Numbered from the stretch's first letter, positions 25,650-35,059 are shown. The stretch: 64,000 nt of DNA from Fibrobacter succinogenes (GCA_902794535.1 CADBHQ010000015.1:62001-126000); one strand, 5' to 3'. The notes: generated by a model from the letters alone, not told the origin. Made by a program: numbers and translations.

Positions 25650-26916
25650 TTAGTCCAGATCTACGATGATGCTCTGGTCACGCTTTGCACCGATCGAAAT
25701 CATACCGATCTTCACACCCACGAGTTCCGCCATGCGGTTCAGGTACTTGCGGGCATTTTCCGGCAGGTCTTCGAGTTTGCGGCACTTGGTGGTATCGCAC
25801 TTCCAACCCGGCATTTCTTCGTAAACCGGCACGCAGCGGCCGACCTTCGAAAGCTGGTTCGGGAAGTTTTCGATCTTTTCACCATCGCATTCGTAGTGAG
25901 TACAAATCTTGATAGAATCGAACGTATCGAGCACGTCGAGCTTGGTAATGGCGAGGTGAGTGAGACCATTCACCACGGCAGCCTTGCGAACCACCGGAGC
26001 GTCGAACCAACCGCAGCGGCGGTTACGGCCCGTGGTAGCACCGTATTCGTTACCAATCTTACGGAGCGTTTCGCCCGTTTCGTCCAAAAGTTCAGTCGGG
26101 AACGGACCGTTACCCACGCGGGTCGTGTAAGCCTTCACGACACCCACCACCTGGTCAATAGCCGTCGGGCCAATGCCTGCGCCGCAGCTTGCATAGCCAG
26201 CGACCGTATTGCTGGAGGTCACGAACGGGTAAGTACCCTGGTCCACGTCGAGAATAGTACCCTGGGCACCTTCGAACACCAAGCGCTTGCCAGCCTTCAC
26301 AGCGGCATAGAGCATAGCGCTCACATCGCGCACGAACGGCTTGATCTTCTGACCGAGTTCGAGGTAGTCCTTGATGACCTGTTCCGGATCAATTTCGGGA
26401 ACATCGTACATCACCTTAAATTCTTCGTTGTGAACCTTGGCCATCGCTTCGACGCGGGGGCGCAGTTCGCGTTCGTCCATCAAGTCGCCCACGCGGACAC
26501 CGATACGGTTCACCTTGTCGCTATAGCAGGGGCCAATGCCGCGGCCCGTGGTGCCGATTGCACCCTTACCGGCCTTCTTTTCCTTGGCCTTGTCGAGGGT
26601 AGAATGGTACGGGAGCACCACGTGTGCGTTGTCGGCAATGAACAGGCGACCTTCCGGGTTGATACCCTTGGTGTGCAAGTCGGCGATTTCTGCCAAAGTC
26701 TGCACCGGGTCAAGCACCACGCCGTTACCGATTACGCAAATCTTGTCATCATGCATAATGCCCGAGGGAATCAGGTGGAACACGAACTTCTTGTCGCCCA
26801 CTTCCACGGTATGGCCTGCATTGGCGCCGCCCTGGAAACGCACGATGTAGAAAATCAACAACCTTGGCCTTGCCTTCGTCACCCCACTGGGAACCGATTA
26901 CAACACGATTTGCCAT
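25650..26916 (-). CDS. purA: Adenylosuccinate synthetase, reading frame broken near the N-terminus
   Basis: Makes adenylosuccinate from IMP, aspartate and GTP (AMP synthesis). The main frame (25650 to about 26850) encodes VRFQGGANAGHTVEVGDKK onward to the normal C-terminus. The genuine start is the ATG at 26916, with AAGGA upstream, which reads ANRVVIGSQWGDEGKAKVVDF, the family's GTP/IMP loop, but in a different frame. The two frames meet near 26850. Compared with the usual VD-(7 residues)-YVVR spacing, about 17 nt are missing at the junction. A lone ORF starting at 26882 would lack the catalytic GDEGK loop. Because the gene is normally needed, a sequence error or a recent deletion is likely. 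Everything downstream of the break looks intact. Confidence 0.88.
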
Positions 26917-27162
26917 ATATCCTTCGTTTTTATTTCTAGTTAAACACGAAAATAAGCTACCCAGGGAATTTCCCTGAGCCCTTTTTCGCCATAAAGATAA
27001 AAAAGTGGGGTTTCAATGGCGCCAAGCGGACACCCAAAGGCATCGTTTTAGCCCAAAAACAGGCATTTATTGTCAAAAAATCCATACAAATCAAAATACA
27101 TCAAACTTTTTTTTTGCTTACAATTTTTAATTTGTACGCACTTATTTAAAAGGGAGCTAAAA

Positions 27163-29826
27163 ATGAAGAAGAAATTTCTACTCGTATCGACACTCATTTG
27201 CATGCCGGTTTTCTTCGGCTGTCTTGAAGAAACAAGTCAGGTTTCCGAACCCGAACCGGAACAAGAACAGGAACCGTTTTACTGTGTAACGGAACCTTTG
27301 CAAGACTTAAGCGGGCTTAAGGTTATTTGCGGCGGTGACTCTGTCGGCATTGTCCAGAACGGAAAAGACGGCAAGGACGGTCTCGACGGCATCGACGGAA
27401 AAGATGGCGAAAAGGGTGAAAAAGGTGATAAAGGCAATGACGGTAAAGACGGCGTCAATGGTAAGGACGGCGTAGACGGTAAAGATGGCAAGGACGGAAC
27501 CTCCTGCTATATCGCCGAAAATGCAAAAATTGACAGTTTTGACATTTACTGCGGCGACGAAAAAGTTGGCGAACTGCACAACGGTAAAGACGGTGCAGAC
27601 GGCAAAGATGGCGCCAATGGTAAAGATGGCGTAAACGGCAAGGATGGCACCAATGGCAAGGATGGTAAGGATGGAGCCTCCTGCACAGTCAAGGTCAACG
27701 CCGAAAACAACGGTTACGACATTTACTGTGGTGGCGAAAAGGCCGGCGAACTCCACAACGGAAAGGACGGCGCAAACGGAAAAGATGGTACCAACGGTAA
27801 AGATGGTAACGACGGCAAGGACGGTAAGGATGGCGCCTCTTGCACCGTAAAGCAAAACAACGACATCAATGGTTTCGACATCTTCTGTGGCAACGAAAAG
27901 GTCGGCGAACTCCATAATGGAGCCGACGGCAAGGACGGCGCTAACGGAAAGGATGGAACCAATGGTAAAGACGGCAACGATGGCAAAGACGGTAAAGATG
28001 GAGCCTCTTGCTACACTGTTGAAAACACCGAAGGCAATGGTTACGATGTCTACTGTGGCGACGAAAAGGTCGGCACGCTCCGCAATGGAGCCAACGGCAA
28101 AGACGGTGCAAACGGTAAGGACGGTACCAATGGTAAAGATGGTAACGACGGCAAGGATGGTAAGGATGGCGTCTCTTGCTATGTAGCCGAAAATCTTGAA
28201 ATCAATGGCTTTGACGTTTACTGTGGCAACGTAAAGGTTGGCGAACTCAAGAATGGCGCCGATGGTAAAGATGGTACCGATGGCAAGGATGGTATCGACG
28301 GTAAGGACGGAAAGGATGGCGTCGATGGCAAGGATGGTAAAGACGGAACCTCTTGCTCTGTCGTAAAGAACGACAAGATCAACGGATACGAAGTTTACTG
28401 CGGCAACGAAAAGATTGGCGAACTTTACAACGGTAAAGACGGCAAGGACGGAGCCGACGGAAAAGATGGTACTGATGGCAAGGATGGCAACAACGGCATT
28501 GATGGTAAGGATGGTACTTCTTGCCGCGTCGAAGCCAACGATGACATCAATGGCTACGATGTCTACTGCGGTAAAGAAAAGGTCGGCGAAATTCGCAATG
28601 GCGAAAAGGGCGCCGACGGCAAGGACGGTAAAGACGGAACCGACGGCAAGGATGGTAACGATGGTAAGGACGGAAATTCTTGCCGTGTCGAAGCTAACGA
28701 CGACATCAATGGTTTCGATGTCTACTGTGGCGAATTCAAGGTCGGCGAACTCCGCAACGGCGAAAAGGGTGCTGACGGCAAGGACGGCGCCAATGGTAAA
28801 GACGGCAATGATGGTAAGGATGGCAACGACGGTAAGGACGGAACTTCCTGCCGCATCGAAGAGAACCTGACCAACAACGGCTACGACATCTTCTGCGGCA
28901 GCATCAAGGTCGGCGAACTCAAGAACGGCGAAAACGGCAAGGATGGCGCCGATGGTAAAGATGGTACCGATGGCAAGGATGGAAAAGATGGAAAGGATGG
29001 TCAGGACGGAAAAGACGGCAAAGATGGTAAGGACGGCATTCAGCCCCTTAGCGCCGAATGCAGGGCCCTCCGCTCTACCACCGACCAATTCTCTTCGATC
29101 TACGACGTATTCGGTTGTCTCCGCCCCACTGAAAAGGCGACCTTCATTCTCCGCCACGCCGCCCGCCCCAGCGACAAGTATGGACCGAACGACCCGCTGA
29201 ACGAAACGGGCATGCAACAGTGCGCCACCGTCGGCAACAGACTTAAAGAAATGAACCTCGACGATTTCTCTTACATGCACACCTATTACTACCGTGCCAA
29301 GCAATCCGCATGGATTATCGGCAACAACAAGGGTCAATACATGGGCGATAGCAGCACCTGGTTTGGCGAAACCGACAACAGCTTCCAGACCACAAACAAC
29401 GATCTGTTAGAAAAGGTGTACGTCAAGAACGAAGGCAAACGCAGTTCCTGCAAATCTGGTTGGGGTGGATTCGCAAAAGCCGCCTACAGAGAATATGACA
29501 ACGACAACCAGAGAAACAATTGCGAAGCCGCCTTCTACAACATTGACAGCATTGTTGACGTTGTTGTTCAAAGACACTTCACCTACGACAAGATGAAACC
29601 GGGTGTTACCCTAGCCATTTCGCACGACCAGTTCCTCGCCCCGTTCGTCATCTCCATCAGCAAGCGCAAGATTCATGGCGACAATGGACGCGACTTGCGT
29701 TACCACAAGTACTCCAACGATCAGCATTGGATCAACTACCTCTCCGGTGTAGCCATCATCACGGATCCTGACGACAACATCAGAATCATCCCAGTCACAG
29801 CACTCGACAAGGGATTCTTGCAGTAA
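27163..29826 (+). CDS. Collagen-like repeat lipoprotein with C-terminal histidine phosphatase domain
   Basis: An 887-aa lipoprotein (lipobox FFGC, Cys20). Residues about 40-630 contain ten modules of roughly 50-60 aa, each made of a small two-cysteine unit (pattern SC....N..INGYDVYCG..KVGELRNG) and a Gly-x-x collagen-like run rich in GKDG, GADG and GTNG. The C-terminal part (about 655-887) is a histidine-phosphatase-superfamily domain: RHAARP with His665, GPNDPLNETGMQQC, and a second His821 in AISHDQF. A collagen triple-helix stalk presenting a phosphatase-fold head on the cell surface is the natural reading. The ATG at 27163 has AGGGAG upstream; an earlier in-frame start at 27070 has neither ribosome site nor signal peptide. 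A terminator follows. Confidence 0.85.
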   Translation: MKKKFLLVSTLICMPVFFGCLEETSQVSEPEPEQEQEPFYCVTEPLQDLSGLKVICGGDSVGIVQNGKDGKDGLDGIDGKDGEKGEKGDKGNDGKDGVNGKDGVDGKDGKDGTSCYIAENAKIDSFDIYCGDEKVGELHNGKDGADGKDGANGKDGVNGKDGTNGKDGKDGASCTVKVNAENNGYDIYCGGEKAGELHNGKDGANGKDGTNGKDGNDGKDGKDGASCTVKQNNDINGFDIFCGNEKVGELHNGADGKDGANGKDGTNGKDGNDGKDGKDGASCYTVENTEGNGYDVYCGDEKVGTLRNGANGKDGANGKDGTNGKDGNDGKDGKDGVSCYVAENLEINGFDVYCGNVKVGELKNGADGKDGTDGKDGIDGKDGKDGVDGKDGKDGTSCSVVKNDKINGYEVYCGNEKIGELYNGKDGKDGADGKDGTDGKDGNNGIDGKDGTSCRVEANDDINGYDVYCGKEKVGEIRNGEKGADGKDGKDGTDGKDGNDGKDGNSCRVEANDDINGFDVYCGEFKVGELRNGEKGADGKDGANGKDGNDGKDGNDGKDGTSCRIEENLTNNGYDIFCGSIKVGELKNGENGKDGADGKDGTDGKDGKDGKDGQDGKDGKDGKDGIQPLSAECRALRSTTDQFSSIYDVFGCLRPTEKATFILRHAARPSDKYGPNDPLNETGMQQCATVGNRLKEMNLDDFSYMHTYYYRAKQSAWIIGNNKGQYMGDSSTWFGETDNSFQTTNNDLLEKVYVKNEGKRSSCKSGWGGFAKAAYREYDNDNQRNNCEAAFYNIDSIVDVVVQRHFTYDKMKPGVTLAISHDQFLAPFVISISKRKIHGDNGRDLRYHKYSNDQHWINYLSGVAIITDPDDNIRIIPVTALDKGFLQ
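27360..29040 (+). repeat. Tandem collagen-like/Cys-module coding repeats
   Basis: Ten related units of about 160-180 bp encode GKDG-type runs plus a two-cysteine module. Synonymous codon changes between units (GGT/GGC, AAG/AAA, GAC/GAT) show they are diverged rather than identical, but the block is long enough to invite copy-number change or assembly collapse. Confidence 0.85.
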
Positions 29827-29842
29827 GCAATAATGCGTAATA

Positions 29843-29878
29843 CAAAAGAGACCAACCTTCGGGTTGGCCTCTTTTTTT
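29843..29878 (+). terminator. Terminator after the collagen-like gene
   Basis: AAAGAGACCAACC, a TTCG tetraloop, then GGTTGGCCTCTTT (one A-C mismatch) running into T residues. Confidence 0.88.
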
Positions 29879-29882
29879 CCAT

Positions 29883-32459
29883 TTATTTTTCCAAGCTTTT
29901 TATCAATGAATCCAGCCGCGCAGACAAGTGTTCTGCGCCTGCAGCGCACAAGTGGTCATAATCGTTTGCCATAGCATTCGTATAGTCATGTGCTCCAAAC
30001 TTATTTTCATCCATCAATATAAAATGCGGATACACGCTGGCCAACGAATCAAAGAACGCTATTATTTCCTTTGCAACACTTCTGCGTACTCCATATCGGC
30101 CAAAACTACCTGTTTTTGCATACTTGGGAGATTGCGGATAAACCAAGCCAATTATTTTAAATCCCTTGTTTTGTGTACTATCAATAAATGCTGTCAAGCT
30201 ATCAATACTTTCCGCAAGGTTTTTCTCTTCATTCCCCGACAAAATCGAATCTCCCGAAGCTCGAATCTCTGGGCCCCAGCCATTCGATAGCATTTTCAGA
30301 AAGCCATGGGTATTGACAAAGTTCAACGAGTCTTCGCTAGAATAGCAAACATTCGCATCTACGACTACTTCAAAGTTCTCAGGCACACCAGCCTTCCAAA
30401 AACCATGATTCTTGTCATAAATATATCCTGGAGCCTGTTTAAAAAATTTTCGTTCCCTCACTGCAATGTCATTTTTCATTAAATCAGGAGATATCTCCAC
30501 AATCAAATATTTAAGCCCATGCGCATGCGGTACTACATAATTGTCAAGCAAATAAAGTTCCGTCCACACATCTCCACCAACATACCCCAAATTTAAGGAA
30601 GGCATCGGAATCAGCGCAGGGTCAAAGCCTCTCTCAGCACGCGAAGTTCCGACAGCTATCATCTTCAAGGTATCCCGCATATCCCAAAACATGCGCATTT
30701 TTAAAGCAACAGACTTTTCTCCCGCCTGCAAAATAGGATCCCAATACATGCCAGCACTATCTAAGTCCAAGTATTCGTTTTCAAAAAACACCTTCGGCAT
30801 CACCCATAAACTCGGATGCCACAATTCATTTCCTTCAGCAAGTTCAATCATGCTAGAATCAAGAACATTCACCAGCACCAATTTTGCATGTTCACCACGT
30901 GCATTCACAAGCGTCGCAACCGACCAATTCTCGCGGCCAGCCCATTCGGAATGGTCAAAAGAATATCCCTTGGGCGCAGGAATAGCACGAATCAATTTTC
31001 CACTGCTGTCAGCAACAAGCAAGCGTTCATGAACGCCATACTTTTCGCTAGCAAATTTTCTTCCTGTAGAACCGCCAAAATCCAAAAAGAGCACTTGTTT
31101 CAAGCCGTCTTTCGAAAGCGACGCATTGCAAGCCTGTTCCCCATTGTACCAAATTTCATCTTTTCCGTTTGCATGCACACGTAGTTTACGTGCACCCGAC
31201 ACCGCCAAATTTCCGCCTTTTTCAAAACCGCTATGGTAAGCTCCATTTAAAACTTTCTTTGGCTTTCCGAATTTTCCATTTGAAAAAGGCACCATCCATG
31301 TTGCATGCGCAAAGAACTCTGCATCGTCACTATTATCACCAGCTCCATCTACATACACAATTGAAGTATCGCCATTTGAGTCTACATGCCAACGGGGTAT
31401 CGCCGCATTTTTCACATCCAGTTTTACAAGTTCACTTCCATTCACATCCAAATTTCTCACATACACCGAAGACTCACCATTAACGCCCTCTATTCCCGTA
31501 CAGAAAGCGACCTTCATGCCGTCCGGTGAAATTTCTGGATGAAACACGGGAATGCTATCGTAGATTTCAACAACATTCGCAGTTCCCCCACTGAAATCGA
31601 CATACATTAAATTATCAGTCTCACCATTTCTAAACACAAGCTTTGCATGCCTCGTTCCAATTTTTTCTTGAATATCTGACGAATAAGCTTTCATTTTCAC
31701 AAAACTCGTTTCAGACTTACCACGTCCATTCATCCACACCGCATTCGGAATTCGTCCAAACGCCAAACGAAAACCCATGTACGACAAAAGAGTCGATGCA
31801 GTCACAGGATAAACGTCACCGCGATTATCAAGGTTCATTTCCGCAATCGAATTAGCAATCGACCCACCCTTAACAACCTTTTCACGCAACGAATTACCTG
31901 TAGGTGTGCCCACATAATTTTCTACAACCGTATCCCTAAAATCACCAAGCCAGTCATTTGTCATCTCAAGGGCATTACCAGCAAAATCACAGAAGCCAAT
32001 CGAATCCGGCAAAGCACAAACCGCTTGAAGTGTAAAATTCGAATTTGCAGAATTCCAGCTATTCACTCCAGGATTCCATGTCTGCGACGCAGCCATCACC
32101 CATTCCGCTTCGGTCGGCAACCGAAATCCGTCTACGTCAGTACGAGTCCCTAGACCTTCCAAATTCACGCAACGACCATCCGAGGTAAACATGGGCTTAT
32201 GATACGCATAAACCGTATCGTAGCCATTCGCCTTACTATAAGCATTCGCAAAAAGAACGGCCTCAAAATACGACACATCAGACACGGGCAAACCACGACC
32301 ACAATTCAAACCAAAATACCAGTCTTCGTTTCGGGATATTTCTTTATACTCGTCGCAAGTCACTTCGTGAATTCCGAGCGAATACTCGTAATTCAGATTC
32401 ACGCGCATTTTCCCGTCACCCAACAAAACAGACGCCCCATTCGGCACGATACGCATCAT
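29883..32459 (-). CDS. TIGR02171-like protein (FGE + propeller + SGNH-like), separated from its signal peptide by a frameshift
   Basis: An 858-aa ORF of the large Fibrobacter paralogous family TIGR02171. Residues 1-235 form an FGE-like domain (GIHEVTCDEY, GLPVSDVSYFEAVLFANAY, RLPTEAEWV, GFCDFAGNALEMTNDW, VVKGGSIAN, YMGFRLAF). Residues about 260-560 look like a TolB/WD40-type propeller (PEISPDGMKVAFCTG). The C-terminal 280 residues contain VGTSRAERGFDPALIP and NDYDHLCAAGAEHL, resembling SGNH-hydrolase blocks. Family members are lipoproteins, but this ORF starts cytoplasmic-like at MMRIVPNG. The lipoprotein signal is encoded just upstream in another frame (32456-32584). One extra A would fuse them. 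Function unknown. Confidence 0.8.
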   Translation of the reverse strand: MMRIVPNGASVLLGDGKMRVNLNYEYSLGIHEVTCDEYKEISRNEDWYFGLNCGRGLPVSDVSYFEAVLFANAYSKANGYDTVYAYHKPMFTSDGRCVNLEGLGTRTDVDGFRLPTEAEWVMAASQTWNPGVNSWNSANSNFTLQAVCALPDSIGFCDFAGNALEMTNDWLGDFRDTVVENYVGTPTGNSLREKVVKGGSIANSIAEMNLDNRGDVYPVTASTLLSYMGFRLAFGRIPNAVWMNGRGKSETSFVKMKAYSSDIQEKIGTRHAKLVFRNGETDNLMYVDFSGGTANVVEIYDSIPVFHPEISPDGMKVAFCTGIEGVNGESSVYVRNLDVNGSELVKLDVKNAAIPRWHVDSNGDTSIVYVDGAGDNSDDAEFFAHATWMVPFSNGKFGKPKKVLNGAYHSGFEKGGNLAVSGARKLRVHANGKDEIWYNGEQACNASLSKDGLKQVLFLDFGGSTGRKFASEKYGVHERLLVADSSGKLIRAIPAPKGYSFDHSEWAGRENWSVATLVNARGEHAKLVLVNVLDSSMIELAEGNELWHPSLWVMPKVFFENEYLDLDSAGMYWDPILQAGEKSVALKMRMFWDMRDTLKMIAVGTSRAERGFDPALIPMPSLNLGYVGGDVWTELYLLDNYVVPHAHGLKYLIVEISPDLMKNDIAVRERKFFKQAPGYIYDKNHGFWKAGVPENFEVVVDANVCYSSEDSLNFVNTHGFLKMLSNGWGPEIRASGDSILSGNEEKNLAESIDSLTAFIDSTQNKGFKIIGLVYPQSPKYAKTGSFGRYGVRRSVAKEIIAFFDSLASVYPHFILMDENKFGAHDYTNAMANDYDHLCAAGAEHLSARLDSLIKSLEK

Positions 32460-32584
32460 TCCGAATCAACCGCAGGAATCCCTGCATCGGCCACCGACCC
32501 CTCTTGCTCTTCATAATGCGAATTCGAACACGCCCCGAAAAGGACGCAGAAAAGGAGGCTAGCAACTAGCCTCCCGAAATTCAT
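32456..32584 (-). pseudogene. Detached lipoprotein signal-peptide ORF of the TIGR02171 gene
   Basis: A 42-codon ORF: MNFGRLVASLLFCVLFGAC (lipobox FGAC, Cys19), then a short acidic stretch ending AVDSE and a TGA. The TGA overlaps the ATG of the large ORF (ATGA). Reading GGAAATG instead of GGAATG would join it in frame with MMRIVPNG. It is most simply the 5' end of the same gene, cut by a one-base deletion. Confidence 0.75.
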
Positions 32585-32625
32585 TTTTGGAATTCTCGTT
32601 TTCACGACACGCGCACCGTTTTCGA

Positions 32626-33609
32626 TTACGGCACCTCAACGCTGTCGAGAATCTTCTGCACGACAGTTTCGGCAGAGACTTCTTCTGCTTCGGCCTCGTA
32701 GCTCAAGATAATGCGGTGGCGGAGCACTTCCATCGCAACGGCCTTCACGTCTTCCGGCGTCACGTAGGCGCGACCCTGGATGAACGCATGGGCCTTCGAA
32801 GCCTGGGCAAGGCCGATAGAAGCACGCGGAGAGGCGCCCACTTCCACAAAGCCCACCAGGTCGCTGCGCTTGATGCTGCCCGGATCGCGGGTCGCAAGTA
32901 CAAGATTCACGATGTATTCGCGCACGCGTTCGTCCACATACACCTGCTTCACCAGCTGGCGGGCGGCCAGAATATCTTCCTTCGTGGCGACAGCCTGCGG
33001 CTGGCGGAGCCCCGCACCGGCAACGGCGTCGAGAATCTTCATTTCGTCGGCCTTGTTCGGGTAAGACACCTTCACCTTCAAGAGGAAACGGTCCACCTGA
33101 GCTTCCGGCAGCGGATACGTACCTTCCTGCTCAATCGGGTTCTGCGTGGCAAGCACCAAGAACGGTTCGTCGAGCTTGAACGTCTCGTCACCAATCGTGA
33201 TATGGCGTTCCTGCATGGCTTCGAGCAAGGCGCTCTGCACCTTCGACGGAGCACGGTTAATTTCATCAGCGAGCACCAGGTTCGTAAAGAGCGGGCCCTT
33301 GCGGGTCTCGAACTTCGCTTCCTTCGCGTTGTAAATCGTGGTACCCAGCAAGTCGGCCGGCAACAGGTCGGGCGTGAACTGGATGCGCTTGAAATCCAGC
33401 GAAACGGCATCGGCAAAAGCCTTCACCGCCGTCGTCTTGGCAAGGCCCGGCAGGCCTTCCAGCAGCACGTGACCGTCGGCCAGAATACCCGTCAAAATGC
33501 TTTCCACCAGAGCCTTCTGGCCAATCACCGTCCCTTCCACTTCACGTAGCAAGTTCATGCAAAAAGCGCTCTGCTGTCTAACCTTTTCCGAAAGTTCCTG
33601 AATATCCAT
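32626..33609 (-). CDS. MoxR-family AAA+ ATPase
   Basis: A 327-aa AAA+ chaperone-like ATPase: Walker A LLEGLPGLAKTT, Walker B LADEINRAPSKVQSALLEAMQE, sensor 1 LATQNPIEQEGTYPLPEAQVDRF, and a C-terminal lid with GASPRASIGL. MoxR proteins usually assist a VWA-domain partner in assembling or activating complexes; no VWA gene is adjacent here. The TIGR02171 gene follows after 41 bp, so both may be co-transcribed. GAAGAGG lies about nine bases before the ATG. Confidence 0.92.
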   Translation of the reverse strand: MDIQELSEKVRQQSAFCMNLLREVEGTVIGQKALVESILTGILADGHVLLEGLPGLAKTTAVKAFADAVSLDFKRIQFTPDLLPADLLGTTIYNAKEAKFETRKGPLFTNLVLADEINRAPSKVQSALLEAMQERHITIGDETFKLDEPFLVLATQNPIEQEGTYPLPEAQVDRFLLKVKVSYPNKADEMKILDAVAGAGLRQPQAVATKEDILAARQLVKQVYVDERVREYIVNLVLATRDPGSIKRSDLVGFVEVGASPRASIGLAQASKAHAFIQGRAYVTPEDVKAVAMEVLRHRIILSYEAEAEEVSAETVVQKILDSVEVP

Positions 33610-33714
33610 TTAGTTAACCTCTTCTGTTTTCGCGAATTAAGATACAAAATTCCACGAAAAAAGGCAAATTAATCCCGAGTTTTAGACCGAAAGAAAGAAA
33701 ATGCCACACGGATT

Positions 33715-33750
33715 TGAAATGCCTAACGGCATTTTCTTTTTTATCAAAGG
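33715..33750. other. Hairpin downstream of the 33788 lipoprotein gene
   Basis: AAATGCC, loop TAAC, GGCATTT with a second distant AAAATGCC copy upstream; a T-rich tract follows on the plus side and CTTTCTTTC on the minus side. It probably ends the minus-strand lipoprotein transcript. Confidence 0.45.
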
Positions 33751-33787
33751 TGGGAATGGTTCCCCCTAGCACCCCCATATTCTTCTT

Positions 33788-34549
33788 TTAAATTCGTCCT
33801 TTATCTTCGGTAAATGACAATGATTCCTTCTTTGAATGAATCATCCAATCCAGAGATACGGAAAAACGATTCCTATCTTCGCTGATATCTCGCCCATAAC
33901 GAAATTCCAATGAAAAATTCCCATACGAAACATAACCGCCCGCACCCACTTCTGTATAACGAATAGATTTAGGGCTCCCCATACAAGATCCCGTAGGACC
34001 AAAGCCCCCTCCGCAATCTTCTTCTTTCCAATAGGATTCTCGTCCATTTTTAGAAATATGTTCTGTCAATCCAAACCGCAATTTTTCACCTGCATAAAAT
34101 TGCTCTATAGTAGATATACCTCCAGTCCACCCCACTACAGCTGTTTTACCACCTCCCTCATCAACGCGATCAGACAACGGGAGCAAATTACTCCAAGCCA
34201 TCACACCAAAATTTTTCGACACAAAACCCGGTTGCCAAATCGGAGTCAAGCTCTGCAATCCAATTCCTAAAGTAAAATGAGATTTATTGAAATAATGTAT
34301 CGCAGATAAATCAACCGGCCACTCATCCGATTCTATCTCATCATAACCAGACGGCAAATAATCTAAATCCCTTTTTGTTTCATTTACTAAATCGCCCGTA
34401 TACATAGACAATGTCAAAGCAGTTGTTGCAAAGTCTTCTCTATACGAATCCATAAAGGCAGCTGCAGAAGGCGGACGAGTTATAACGCTGCACCCCGCAA
34501 GCAGCAGGGCGCACACCGCCAACACAATCCATAAAATTCCGCGAGTCAT
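33788..34549 (-). CDS. Uncharacterised lipoprotein, possible outer-membrane beta-structure
   Basis: A 253-aa lipoprotein with lipobox LAGC (Cys20). The body alternates short beta-prone stretches (FTLGIGLQSL, VGWTGGISTIEQF, LRFGLTEHI, AGGYVSYGNFSLEFRYGRD, RFSVSLDWMI), as in small outer-membrane barrels, and has two cysteines (CGGGFGPTGSC) that could form a disulfide. I do not recognise the family. No ribosome binding site is obvious before the ATG at 34549. It stands alone between hairpins. Confidence 0.7.
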   Translation of the reverse strand: MTRGILWIVLAVCALLLAGCSVITRPPSAAAFMDSYREDFATTALTLSMYTGDLVNETKRDLDYLPSGYDEIESDEWPVDLSAIHYFNKSHFTLGIGLQSLTPIWQPGFVSKNFGVMAWSNLLPLSDRVDEGGGKTAVVGWTGGISTIEQFYAGEKLRFGLTEHISKNGRESYWKEEDCGGGFGPTGSCMGSPKSIRYTEVGAGGYVSYGNFSLEFRYGRDISEDRNRFSVSLDWMIHSKKESLSFTEDKGRI

Positions 34550-34614
34550 TATCTACAAAATAGAATATCCAGGCAAAACCCGGATTCATTCCATCAGCCT
34601 ATTCGCGGACTTCA

Positions 34615-34653
34615 TCAAATAAAACGAACCATTTTCCCCACGCCGGGAAAATG
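34615..34653 (-). terminator. Terminator after the TfoX-like gene
   Basis: On the minus strand CATTTTCCC pairs with GGGAAAATG around a six-base loop, followed by GTTCGTTTTATTT. Confidence 0.65.
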
Positions 34654-34663
34654 ATCAGCGCAA

Positions 34664-35005
34664 TTACTTTTTTTTCTTCTTCGCAGGGGCCGGTAACTCG
34701 GGAAGCATCGCGTCGAGCAAACGAACTAAGAGGTCGTTGTCTTCAATCTGTTCGTTGGTCACGCGGAGCATGGGCTTAGCGCCATCGTATGGCAGCTGCT
34801 TCTTTGCGGCAGGGAGCATCGCCAAGGCCGCAGGCACGGGCTTTACCAGCAGGCGGTCATCGTAAATCCCGCCAAAGATTTTCCCGTCAGCGTACAAGAT
34901 GTACTCGCCCATCATCTTGCGGGTAGTCACGCGGAAACCACCTTCAAGCAGCTTTCCATTGAACTGCTCCAAAACATGGTCACGAAACTTCTCTGAACTC
35001 GGCAT
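34664..35005 (-). CDS. TfoX/Sxy N-terminal-domain protein
   Basis: A 113-aa protein with the TfoX N-terminal domain pattern: TTRKMMGEYILYADGKIFGGIYDDRLLVK (given in parts: RKMMGEY, LYADGK, GGIYDDRLLVKP). It lacks the C-terminal TfoX domain and ends in a run of five lysines after PAPAK. TfoX/Sxy regulates competence in gamma-proteobacteria, but stand-alone N-domains are common and of unknown role. GAGAGGA precedes the ATG. It is divergent from the SMR gene. Confidence 0.82.
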   Translation of the reverse strand: MPSSEKFRDHVLEQFNGKLLEGGFRVTTRKMMGEYILYADGKIFGGIYDDRLLVKPVPAALAMLPAAKKQLPYDGAKPMLRVTNEQIEDNDLLVRLLDAMLPELPAPAKKKKK

Positions 35006-35023
35006 GGATTCCTCTCAACTTTT

Positions 35024-35053
35024 TTCACAATATAAAAAATTAATTTGTATATT
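35024..35053 (+). promoter_or_regulatory. Putative promoter of the SMR gene
   Basis: TTCACA (35024-35029) and TATATT (35048-35053) with an 18-bp spacer. The ATG begins only six bases after the -10 box and there is no ribosome binding site, so a leaderless mRNA is likely. Confidence 0.45.
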
Positions 35054-35059
35054 CTCCAC

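Noticed and set aside
27360-29040. Possible CRISPR or satellite array
   Set aside because: Repeats are in frame, diverge only at synonymous or conservative positions and encode collagen-like modules; unit lengths do not fit a CRISPR.
27307-29337. 676-codon minus-strand frame through the collagen-like region
   Set aside because: Produced by the repeated GGN-AAR-GAY pattern read backward.
32456-32584. Small independent lipoprotein translationally coupled to the TIGR02171 ORF
   Set aside because: Its sequence ends just where the family lipoprotein linker should continue, and one added base fuses it perfectly; a split gene is simpler.
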